Below, one piece after another: positions 36,904 through 44,170 of a stretch of DNA of 64,000 nucleotides. This DNA comes from Candidatus Onthocola gallistercoris (GTDB lineage Bacteria > Bacillota > Clostridia > Lachnospirales > Lachnospiraceae). The DNA lies in NCBI GenBank assembly GCA_018715345.1, contig DVLT01000035.1, positions 1-64,000 on the forward strand, given 5' to 3'. Under the pieces are notes generated by a model. That model did not search any database, had not been told where the DNA came from, and worked only from the letters and a program-made list of their open reading frames with translations. A program made the translations under genes and the position numbers. Position 1 is the stretch's first letter. Each line of letters starts with the position of its first letter.

Positions 36904-37284
36904 ATGGCTAAAAAAGTAATAAACGCGCCAAAAGCTCCGGCAGCAGTCGGACCTTATGTACACGCTGTCCAGGCAGGAGGCTTACTGTACGCTTCCGGCC
37001 AGCTGGGCTTGATCCCGGAGACAGGCGCATTGCCGGAAGGTATCGTGGCTCAGACGGAACAGAGCCTGAAAAATGTGGGCGCTGTACTGGAAGCAGCAGG
37101 ACTCGGTTATGAAGATGTGGTGAAAACAACTGTATTTATCAAAGATATGAACGATTTCGCCACAGTCAATGAAATCTACGCAAAATATTTCCAGGGCGAA
37201 GCGCCGGCCCGCTCCTGTGTGGAAGTGGCAAGACTTCCAAAGGACGCACTGGTGGAAGTGGAAGTCATCGCAGCGGTAAAATGA
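36904..37284 (+). CDS. ridA: RidA-family enamine/imine deaminase
   Basis: A 126-residue RidA protein that hydrolyses reactive enamines such as 2-aminoacrylate to ketoacids. Signature segments: APAAVGPYVHAVQAGGLLYASGQ, and near the C-terminus PARSCVEVARLPKDALVEVE with the active-site Arg. It lies 65 bases after the MOSC gene with its own GAAAGGAAG site. YgeX produces 2-aminoacrylate, so its placement here makes chemical sense. Confidence 0.95.
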   Translation: MAKKVINAPKAPAAVGPYVHAVQAGGLLYASGQLGLIPETGALPEGIVAQTEQSLKNVGAVLEAAGLGYEDVVKTTVFIKDMNDFATVNEIYAKYFQGEAPARSCVEVARLPKDALVEVEVIAAVK

Positions 37285-37291
37285 GACACGT

Positions 37292-37506
37292 ATGAATGGC
37301 AAGAAAAAGCGGATCATCTGGATGTTGACTTTGTGTCTGCCGGCAGTTTTATTACCTGTTCGGGTATACGCCATGCAGATAATCATCAAAGATCACCGGA
37401 AACGGGAGATGTCCGCCTGACGGGCGTATGCCTGGGCCTTTTGATTTCGGCAGGGATCATTGCAGCCATAACAGAATATATGAATAGATATGGATCGCAG
37501 AAATGA
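37292..37506 (+). pseudogene. Frameshifted remnant of a small exported, wall-anchored-type protein
   Basis: One frame from ATG 37292 encodes a convincing signal peptide (MNGKKKRIIWMLTLCLPAVL, then LPVRVYA) and stops at 37420. A second frame, open to a stop at 37506, reads SPETGDVRLTG, a hydrophobic stretch LLISAGIIAAI and a short polar tail. This resembles a sortase-type anchor (xPxTGD, membrane segment, tail), though the charged tail is poor. Together they look like the two ends of a surface protein after loss of its middle and a frameshift. There is no obvious ribosome site. Confidence 0.4.
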
Positions 37507-37533
37507 GGGGCTGTCGCCAAAGACAGCCCCTTT
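37507..37533 (+). terminator. Intrinsic terminator after the ssnA-ridA operon
   Basis: A 9-bp perfect stem (GGGGCTGTC and complement), a 6-base loop and TTT. Nothing recognisable lies between it and the ogt stop at 37618. Confidence 0.75.
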
Positions 37534-37617
37534 GAACGTGATGAGCCTGGCGGCGAAGGTTTCTTAAGGGTAAAAGCGCAAAATCCGTTCAGTAGCGGAG
37601 CGGATATAGCCGAATTT

Positions 37618-38139
37618 TCATTTCTTTGGCACAAAAAGTCCGCTCATGTCCGTCTTTTCCAGCTTCAGCAGCTGGATTTTTTTATCTATGCCCCCGGCAT
37701 AACCGGTCAGACTGCCGGTTGTACCCACTACCCGGTGGCAGGGAACGATGATGGATATATTATTATGGCCCACAGCGCCGCCCACGGCCTGGGCGGACAT
37801 ATGGGCCTGCTCTCTTTGACGGGCAATTTCCCCGGCGATATCCCCGTATGTCCTGGTCTGCCCATAGGGAATGGCACAGAGGATACGCCATACTTGTTTT
37901 TGAAAGTCGGTTCCGATCAGATGAAGAGGAATGGAAAAATCCGGATCTTTTCCGGAGAAATAAATGTCAAGCCACTGTCTGGCTGTTTCCAGAACGGAGA
38001 CCTCTTTTTCTTCATGTTCCTTATCCAGGTTCAGGGCATAATACTTCTGACCTTCAAACCATGATCCGGTCAGACCGGTATCATCCGCTGCCAGAAGAAT
38101 GTCGCCCAGGGGAGAGTGGTAATGACTTGTATACTGCAT
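37618..38139 (-). CDS. ogt: Methylated-DNA--protein-cysteine methyltransferase
   Basis: Repairs O6-alkylguanine by transferring the alkyl group to its own cysteine. The 173-residue protein has the active-site motif IVPCHRVVG with Cys134, and an N-terminal ribonuclease-like half of the usual length. The start ATG follows AGGAGGC. It is a single gene converging on the ridA end. Confidence 0.95.
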   Translation of the reverse strand: MQYTSHYHSPLGDILLAADDTGLTGSWFEGQKYYALNLDKEHEEKEVSVLETARQWLDIYFSGKDPDFSIPLHLIGTDFQKQVWRILCAIPYGQTRTYGDIAGEIARQREQAHMSAQAVGGAVGHNNISIIVPCHRVVGTTGSLTGYAGGIDKKIQLLKLEKTDMSGLFVPKK

Positions 38140-38444
38140 GATCTGCCTCCTGTCTGTGATTTGGTAGAATTTACTATGATCATATCATAATAATTCCTCT
38201 GATGCCATGACAAAACGGAGAGAGCCGGTGCTGTGATCTGAAAAAGATACAGGATTTTGTGAAAATAGTCGAAAATGTGAAATAAGCGCCATATTTTGTG
38301 GTAAAGTTTGTGCAAAAATTATCAATGCAAAAATACACAAAAAAAGGGTCAAAAATTTGTCATATTTTTAATCCGCGGGATACAAACAAAGTGCTGAAAA
38401 AAGCTGTTTTAAGGTAAAAATAATTAGTGAAAATGTAAAATGTT

Positions 38445-38462
38445 TTGAAAAAAGTTTAACAA
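38445..38462 (+). promoter_or_regulatory. Candidate Rex redox-repressor site upstream of crt
   Basis: TTGAAAA-N4-TTAACAA matches the Rex consensus TTGTTAA-N4-TTAACAA at 12 of 14 fixed positions. It ends 7 bases before the -35 box. Rex controls the equivalent butyryl-CoA operon in clostridia. It overlaps a perfect 7-bp inverted repeat (AAGTTTA-N6-TAAACTT, 38452-38471). Confidence 0.6.
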
Positions 38463-38469
38463 GATAAAC

Positions 38470-38498
38470 TTTACTTCTCGGCGGATTTAGGGTAATAT
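38470..38498 (+). promoter_or_regulatory. Promoter of the crt-hbd-bcd-etfBA operon
   Basis: TTTACT, 17 bases, TAATAT, about 45 bases before the crt start. Confidence 0.6.
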
Positions 38499-38541
38499 AA
38501 GAACATAAGTAAACACCAACTCAAGAAAGGAAGTTAAAAAA

Positions 38542-39321
38542 ATGTCAAACGTATTATTTGAAGTCAAAGATCACGTGGGCATTATCACCATCAATCGTCC
38601 GAAGGCTCTGAACGCATTGAATCAGGATGTCATGAAAGAACTGGACGCGATCGTAAAAGAAGCAGATGCCAACGATGATGTTTACGTTATGATCATCACA
38701 GGCGCTGGCGAGAAATCATTTGTTGCAGGCGCAGATATTGGATTTATGAGCAATATGACAAGCGCTGAAGGAAAAGCATGGGGACTGGAAGGCAACAGAG
38801 TATTCTTGGACATCGAGAATGCTGCTAAACCGGTCATTGCCGCTGTCAATGGTTTTGCTTTAGGCGGCGGCTGTGAATTAGCCATGGCTTGTGACATCCG
38901 TATCGCCAGTGACAATGCTCGTTTCGCTCAGCCGGAAGTTGGCTTGGGGATCACACCGGGATTTGGCGGCACTCAGAGAATGCCTCGCCTGCTTGGACGT
39001 TCCAAAGCCATGGAACTGATCCTGACTACCCGTCAGATCAAAGCAGCTGAAGCAAAAGAGATCGGTCTGGTAAGCCAGGTTGTTCCTCAGGAAGAACTGA
39101 TGGATACAGCTATGAAGTTGGCTCAGGATATCTGCAAGAACGCACAGGTTGCCGTTCGTCAGGCAAAATCCTGCATTAACCGGGGACTTCAGACGGATAT
39201 CGTCACAGGAACCGCTTTTGAAGCAGAAGCATTCGGACTTTGCTTCTCCACGGAAGATCAGAAAGACGCTATGCTTGCCTTTGTTGAGAAAAGAAAAATG
39301 GACGGATTTAAAAACAGATAA
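38542..39321 (+). CDS. crt: 3-hydroxybutyryl-CoA dehydratase (crotonase)
   Basis: Dehydrates 3-hydroxybutyryl-CoA to crotonyl-CoA in the butyrate pathway. The 259-residue crotonase has GEKSFVAGADIGFM near 56-70 (oxyanion hole), AVNGFALGGGCELAMACD near 97 with the second oxyanion glycine, and the conserved glutamates of the active site (QPEVGLGITPGFGGTQR near 131). It is first in an operon with the dehydrogenases and electron-transfer flavoprotein. Codon choice (many GCA/GCT, GTT) suggests high expression compared with flanking genes. Confidence 0.95.
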   Translation: MSNVLFEVKDHVGIITINRPKALNALNQDVMKELDAIVKEADANDDVYVMIITGAGEKSFVAGADIGFMSNMTSAEGKAWGLEGNRVFLDIENAAKPVIAAVNGFALGGGCELAMACDIRIASDNARFAQPEVGLGITPGFGGTQRMPRLLGRSKAMELILTTRQIKAAEAKEIGLVSQVVPQEELMDTAMKLAQDICKNAQVAVRQAKSCINRGLQTDIVTGTAFEAEAFGLCFSTEDQKDAMLAFVEKRKMDGFKNR

Positions 39322-39394
39322 TCTATACATATAAGGAACAAAGATCAGAGAATTAAAATAAAAACGATCTTATATTTTAAGGAGGACTACAGCA

Positions 39395-40243
39395 ATGAAA
39401 AAAGTATTTATCGTTGGCGCAGGACAGATGGGCCTTGACATCGGACAGGTTATGGCTAAAGCCGGACTTGAAGTTGTATTTAGAGATATGACCGAAGAAA
39501 TCCTTGCAAAATCCATGGCTAAACTTGAAAAGGGCCTCGACAAACAGGTGGCAAAGGGAAGAATGGACGAAGCGAAAAAAGCCGACATCCTTTCCAGAAT
39601 CTCCACAACAACAGAACTTACTCCTGCAGCTGATGCGGATCTGGTACTTGAAGCCATCGTTGAAAACGTTGATATCAAGAAAAACCTGTTTAAAGAACTG
39701 GACGGTATCTGCAAACCGGAGACGATCTTTGCGACAAATACATCTTCCATCTCCATCACATTGATCGCAGGCGCGACCAAGCGAGAAGACAAGTTCATCG
39801 GTATGCATTTCTTCAACCCGGCAACCGTTATGAAACTTGTTGAAGTTATCCGCGGTTTGAACACATCCGATGAAACATTTAAGGCCATTTACGATCTGTC
39901 CGCACAGATCGGCAAGACACCGGTAGAAGTTAAAGAAGGCCCCGGCTTTGTTGTCAACCGTATCCTGATCCCGATGATCAACGAAGCGATCATGGTACTT
40001 GAAGAAGGTCTTGCTTCCGCTGAAGATATCGATACAGCTATGAAATTGGGCTGCAACCATCCGATGGGACCGCTGGCTTTGGCTGACCTGATCGGTCTGG
40101 ATACTTGCTTACATATCATGGACGTATTCTATGAAGAAACACACGATTCCAAATACAGAGCTGCCAGACTGCTCAGACAGATGGTACGCGGCGGAAAACT
40201 TGGCCGCAAGACAGGCGCAGGTTTCTTTGATTATTCCAAATGA
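39395..40243 (+). CDS. hbd: 3-hydroxybutyryl-CoA dehydrogenase
   Basis: Reduces acetoacetyl-CoA to 3-hydroxybutyryl-CoA with NAD(P)H. The 282-residue protein has the N-terminal nucleotide motif VGAGQMGLDIGQ, the catalytic region IGMHFFNPATVMKLVE near 132-147, and the C-terminal GPLALADLIGLD substrate domain. An AAGGAGG site precedes the start. It is second in the operon. Confidence 0.96.
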   Translation: MKKVFIVGAGQMGLDIGQVMAKAGLEVVFRDMTEEILAKSMAKLEKGLDKQVAKGRMDEAKKADILSRISTTTELTPAADADLVLEAIVENVDIKKNLFKELDGICKPETIFATNTSSISITLIAGATKREDKFIGMHFFNPATVMKLVEVIRGLNTSDETFKAIYDLSAQIGKTPVEVKEGPGFVVNRILIPMINEAIMVLEEGLASAEDIDTAMKLGCNHPMGPLALADLIGLDTCLHIMDVFYEETHDSKYRAARLLRQMVRGGKLGRKTGAGFFDYSK

Positions 40244-40276
40244 TCGGTAAATTTTGAGAAGATGGAGGAAGAGCAA

Positions 40277-41428
40277 ATGGATTTCGCATTGGACAAGAAA
40301 CATGAGATGGTCAGAACTCTGTACAGAGATTTCGCGGAAAATGAAGTGAAGCCTCTGGCACAGGAAGTGGATGAAACAGAAGAATTTCCGAGAGCAACAG
40401 TAGATAAGATGGCCAAATACGGATTCCTTGGTATTCCGGTACCGAAGGAATACGGCGGACAGGGCTGCGATCCTCTGGCATATGTTATGTGCGTTGAGGA
40501 GCTGGCAAAAGTTTGCGGTACCACAGCCGTTATCGTATCTGCCCATACATCTTTGTGCATTGACCCGATCTTGACCTATGGTACAGAAGAACAGAAACAG
40601 AAATATGTTCCGAAGCTGGCTTCCGGCGAATGGCTGGGTGCATTCGGTCTGACAGAGCCGGGCGCTGGTACAGATGCTCAGGGACAGCAGACAAAGGCTG
40701 TTCTGGATGGAGACGAGTGGGTACTGAACGGATCCAAATGTTTCATCACAAACGGCAAACAGGCCAATGTGTATATCATCATTGCTGTTACAGGCACTAT
40801 TGAAAAACGAGGCAGAAAACAGAAAGAGATTTCTGCATTTATCGTGGAAAAAGGCACCCCGGGCTTTTCTTTCGGTACGAAAGAGAAGAAGATGGGTATC
40901 CGCGGATCTTCCACATATGAGTTGATCTTCACAGACTGCCGTATCCCGAAGGAAAACCTGCTCGGACAGAAAGGCAAAGGTTTCAACATCGCCATGCATA
41001 CGCTGGACGGCGGACGTATCGGTATCGCTGCTCAGGCGCTGGGTCTTGCAGAGGGCGCGCTGGAAAGAACCATTGCCTATGTAAAAGAAAGAAAACAGTT
41101 CGGACGTACTATCGGACAGTTCCAGAATACACAGTTCCAGTTAGCTGATATGGCTACAAAGGTTGAGGCTGCCAAAAACCTGGTTTACAAAGCAGCCATG
41201 GCTAAAGCCACAAAGAAGGTATACAGCGTGGAAGCTGCTATGGCTAAGCTGTATGCTGCAGAAGTTGCCATGGAAGTGACAACAAAAGCTGTTCAGTTAC
41301 ATGGTGGTTACGGTTACATCAGAGAGTATGATGTGGAACGTATGATGAGAGATGCCAAGATCACAGAGATCTACGAAGGTACATCAGAAGTTCAGCGTAT
41401 GGTTATTTCTGGAAGCTTATTGAAATAG
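40277..41428 (+). CDS. bcd: Butyryl-CoA dehydrogenase
   Basis: A 383-residue acyl-CoA dehydrogenase that reduces crotonyl-CoA to butyryl-CoA, in clostridia as a flavin-bifurcating complex with EtfAB. It shows GAFGLTEPGAGTDAQGQ near 120, the FAD/dimer motif RKQFGRTIGQFQ near 270, and the catalytic glutamate in MRDAKITEIYEGTSEVQ near 360. The start chosen is the ATG 7 bases after GGAGGAA. Confidence 0.95.
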   Translation: MDFALDKKHEMVRTLYRDFAENEVKPLAQEVDETEEFPRATVDKMAKYGFLGIPVPKEYGGQGCDPLAYVMCVEELAKVCGTTAVIVSAHTSLCIDPILTYGTEEQKQKYVPKLASGEWLGAFGLTEPGAGTDAQGQQTKAVLDGDEWVLNGSKCFITNGKQANVYIIIAVTGTIEKRGRKQKEISAFIVEKGTPGFSFGTKEKKMGIRGSSTYELIFTDCRIPKENLLGQKGKGFNIAMHTLDGGRIGIAAQALGLAEGALERTIAYVKERKQFGRTIGQFQNTQFQLADMATKVEAAKNLVYKAAMAKATKKVYSVEAAMAKLYAAEVAMEVTTKAVQLHGGYGYIREYDVERMMRDAKITEIYEGTSEVQRMVISGSLLK

Positions 41429-41440
41429 GAGGTACGAACA

Positions 41441-42223
41441 GTGAAGATAGTTGTATGTATTAAACAGGTACCGGATACAAAAGGCGGAGTTCAGTTCAAC
41501 CCGGATGGTACACTTAACAGAGCTGCCATGCTTGCCATCATGAATCCGGATGACAAAGCAGGTCTGGAGGCAGCATTAAGATTAAAAGATCAGTATGGCG
41601 CAGAAGTTACCGTTGTGACCATGGGTCTCCCGAAAGCAGAAGATGTGCTCCGTGAAGCCCTCGCAATGGGTGCAGATAAAGCCATCCTTGTTACAGACAG
41701 AGTACTGGGCGGTGCAGATACATGGGCAACATCCCAGACCATCGCAGCAGCCATCAGAAATCTTGAATATGACCTGATCATCACAGGACGTCAGGCCATT
41801 GATGGTGATACAGCACAGGTTGGTCCGCAGATTTCCGAGCATCTGAATATTCCTGTGATCTCCTATGCTCAGGATATCAAGATCGATGGAGACTATGTCA
41901 TCGTTCAGCGTCAGTATGAAGACAGATATCATGTATTAAAAGCTAAAATTCCATGCTTAATCACAGCGCTTTCAGAATTAAATGAGCCGCGTTACATGAC
42001 CCCGGGGGGTATCTGGGATGCATGTGATGCAGAAATCACAACATGGGGAAGGGCTGATCTGAAAGACCTTGACGATGCCAATATCGGCCTGAAAGGTTCA
42101 CCGACAAAGATCGCTAAAGCTTCTGACAAAGTGAGAAAGGGTGCCGGCGAAAAGGTTACTCTGGATCCGGACGAAGCAGTTGCATACCTCATGAGTAAAT
42201 TTGATGAGAAACATATCATTTAA
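41441..42223 (+). CDS. etfB: Electron transfer flavoprotein beta subunit
   Basis: The 260-residue small ETF subunit. It begins with MKIVVCIKQVPDTK and contains the AMP/FAD-binding segment DLIITGRQAIDGDTAQVGPQ near 106. With EtfA and Bcd it should bifurcate electrons from NADH to crotonyl-CoA and ferredoxin. It starts 12 bases after bcd. Confidence 0.96.
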   Translation: MKIVVCIKQVPDTKGGVQFNPDGTLNRAAMLAIMNPDDKAGLEAALRLKDQYGAEVTVVTMGLPKAEDVLREALAMGADKAILVTDRVLGGADTWATSQTIAAAIRNLEYDLIITGRQAIDGDTAQVGPQISEHLNIPVISYAQDIKIDGDYVIVQRQYEDRYHVLKAKIPCLITALSELNEPRYMTPGGIWDACDAEITTWGRADLKDLDDANIGLKGSPTKIAKASDKVRKGAGEKVTLDPDEAVAYLMSKFDEKHII

Positions 42224-42247
42224 TGAAAAGGAAAAGTGGTGAATAAG

Positions 42248-43294
42248 ATGAATTTAGAAGAATATAAAGGCGTATTTGTCTATGCTCAGCAGGTAGACGG
42301 AGAATTGAGCGGTATCGCTCTGGAATTACTTGGCAAAGCAAGAGACTTGGCAAAGGATCTGGATACAAACGTTACAGCAGTGTTGGTTGGAGCAGATGTG
42401 AAAGGTCTTTGCGATAAACTGGCCGAATATGGCGCAGACAGAGTGATCGTTGTAGAAGATCCTGAATTGAAAGAATACAGAACAGAGCCTTATACACACG
42501 CACTGGCTTCTGTCATCAATGAGTATAAACCGGAGATCATGCTGGTTGGCGCAACAGCCATCGGTCGTGATCTGGGACCGAGAGTGTCCGCACGTGTGGC
42601 AACAGGTCTGACAGCAGACTGTACGATGCTTGAGATCGGCGATTTCCCGCTGAAACCCCTTCCGAATCAGGAACAGAAACACAATCAGTTGCTGATGACC
42701 CGTCCGGCTTTCGGCGGCAACACCATCGCTACCATCGCTTGCCCGGACAATCGTCCTCAGATGGCTACCGTTCGTCCTGGCGTTATGCAGAAGATCGCGC
42801 CCATCGCCGATGCTAAAGCTGAGATCATTGAGTACAATCCGGGATTCACACCGAACGATAACTATGTTGAGATCCTTGATATCGTTAAATCTGTCAGCGA
42901 GACAGTGGACATCATGGATGCAAAGATCCTTGTATCCGGCGGCCGTGGTGTTGGAAGCCCTGAGAACTTCAAGATCCTTGAAGATCTGGCAGAAGCCCTT
43001 GGCGGCGAAGTGAGCTGCTCCCGTGCCGTTGTGGATAACGGCTGGAAGCCGAAGGATCTGCAGGTTGGACAGACCGGCAAGACCGTTCGTCCGCAGATCT
43101 ACTTTGCCATTGGTATTTCCGGCGCCATTCAGCACGTTGCTGGTATGGAAGAATCGGATGTTATCGTTGCCATCAACAAAGATGAGTCCGCACCGATCTT
43201 CGATGTGGCCGACTATGGCCTGGTAGGCGATCTGAATAAGATCGTTCCGAAGCTTACAGAAGCTGTTAAAGCTTACAAAGCATCCAAGAAATAA
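42248..43294 (+). CDS. etfA: Electron transfer flavoprotein alpha subunit
   Basis: The 348-residue large ETF subunit, with the FAD-binding signature VSGGRGVGSPENFKILEDLA near 220 and the C-terminal IGISGAIQHVAGM near 290. It is the last gene of the operon and is followed by a strong terminator. The start may instead be GTG at 42236; the ATG at 42248 aligns better with the family N-terminus. Confidence 0.95.
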   Translation: MNLEEYKGVFVYAQQVDGELSGIALELLGKARDLAKDLDTNVTAVLVGADVKGLCDKLAEYGADRVIVVEDPELKEYRTEPYTHALASVINEYKPEIMLVGATAIGRDLGPRVSARVATGLTADCTMLEIGDFPLKPLPNQEQKHNQLLMTRPAFGGNTIATIACPDNRPQMATVRPGVMQKIAPIADAKAEIIEYNPGFTPNDNYVEILDIVKSVSETVDIMDAKILVSGGRGVGSPENFKILEDLAEALGGEVSCSRAVVDNGWKPKDLQVGQTGKTVRPQIYFAIGISGAIQHVAGMEESDVIVAINKDESAPIFDVADYGLVGDLNKIVPKLTEAVKAYKASKK

Positions 43295-43315
43295 TTAAAG
43301 ACTCTTTTCCGGGAG

Positions 43316-43364
43316 CCGCTGTCTGGCAGATGTGTATCATCTGCCGCACAGCGGTTCCTTTTTA
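43316..43364 (+). terminator. Terminator of the butyryl-CoA operon
   Basis: A 17-base stem with a two-base internal mismatch (CCGCTGT...GGCAGATG), a 5-base loop and a U-rich tail. Confidence 0.85.
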
Positions 43365-43372
43365 TGCAGAAA

Positions 43373-43407
43373 AGGACTGGATCCGAAAACAAACCAGATC
43401 CAGTCCT
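43373..43407 (-). terminator. Minus-strand terminator retained after an amidohydrolase remnant
   Basis: An 11-bp perfect stem (AGGACTGGATC) with a 13-base loop, followed by UUUUCUG on the minus-strand transcript. Confidence 0.75.
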
Positions 43408-43478
43408 CATAAGTGGTTTAGGAAATCATATTCTGCTTTACGGCTGTCCTCTGTCAGAAGGAAAACAGGATTGGAGAT

Positions 43479-43660
43479 TTATGCTTTTCGATAGACAATC
43501 TTGCCGGCGCTGAAGGTGGTCTCAGCCTGATGCTTCCGTATGGCATCCGGTGATTCTCTGAAAAGCGGGCCGTCCACAACAACGATATCAGCGTATTTTC
43601 CTGGAGTTAAAGTGCCCAGGCGGTCAGAGGCGCCGATCCTTCCTACATGGAGCCGTATCT
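43479..43660 (-). pseudogene. C-terminal remnant of a YtcJ-like amidohydrolase
   Basis: About 60 residues match only the tail of metal-dependent amidohydrolases: GASDRLGTLTPGKYADIVVV, then PLFRESPDAIRKHQAETTFS and AGKIVY. All metal-binding parts are missing. The open frame continues to about 43712, but that extra part is antisense to the LuxR-like remnant. The right edge is therefore estimated. Confidence 0.7.
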
Positions 43661-44054
43661 CCATGATCTGGGAAAAATAGATCCTAAATACTGGATTTTC
43701 AAATCCAATCAAAATAAAGTCTATCGGGAAAGTGATCTTTTACCGGAAGATGTGCGGGAAAATCACATTGCCTTTCGGCTGTATAGGGATATTTTCTCGG
43801 ATAGGCAGAAAGGGGCAAAGAGTAAAGAAGAGCGACAGGCTTTTTTAAAACAGATCGCCAGTGCGCATGGTCTGAGTGATCGGGAAACGGACGTTTTCCT
43901 TTTGATCTCTGATGGGGTACACAATGACGACATTTGCCGCAGATTGTTTATCAGCATGGGTACTTTGAAAAAGCATATCACCAGCATTTATAGGAAAACG
44001 GGTGTGGGAAGTAAGAGCGAGCTGCTAGCCTTTTTGATCAATCTGCAGAAATAA
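43660..44054 (+). pseudogene. C-terminal remnant of a LuxR-type regulator
   Basis: About 130 residues ending in a LuxR helix-turn-helix (SDRETDVFLLISDGVHNDDI and CRRLFISMGTLKKHITSIYR). The upstream sensory or membrane part typical of such regulators is absent, and the left edge coincides with the end of a truncated gene on the other strand. An ATG at 43647 could still allow expression of a short DNA-binding protein, but it lacks a ribosome site. Confidence 0.6.
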
Positions 44055-44105
44055 AATCAATTATCGGCTTTACTTTTCCTGCGTTATGACATAAAATGGA
44101 ATAGG

Positions 44106-44130
44106 AGTCCGTGTAAAGACGGATTCTTTT
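44106..44130 (+). terminator. Small hairpin before purA
   Basis: A 7-bp stem (AGTCCGT with ACGGATT, one G-U pair) followed by CTTTT. It ends the LuxR-like remnant transcript or acts as a leader element of purA. Confidence 0.45.
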
Positions 44131-44170
44131 GAATGTTAATAATACGAATCTTATTAAGGAGCTGAGATTA

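Larger units (their letters stand above)
38140..38541. other. AT-rich intergenic control region between ogt and crt
   Basis: About 400 bases without a convincing gene. The right half holds the crt promoter and operator-like repeats described separately. The left half is AT-rich sequence in which I see no stable structure. Confidence 0.6.

Noticed and set aside
43479..43660. The amidohydrolase tail as the missing hyuA
   Set aside because: The residues fit YtcJ-like amidohydrolase C-termini (PGKYADIVVVDG, TFSAGKIVY) rather than hydantoinases.
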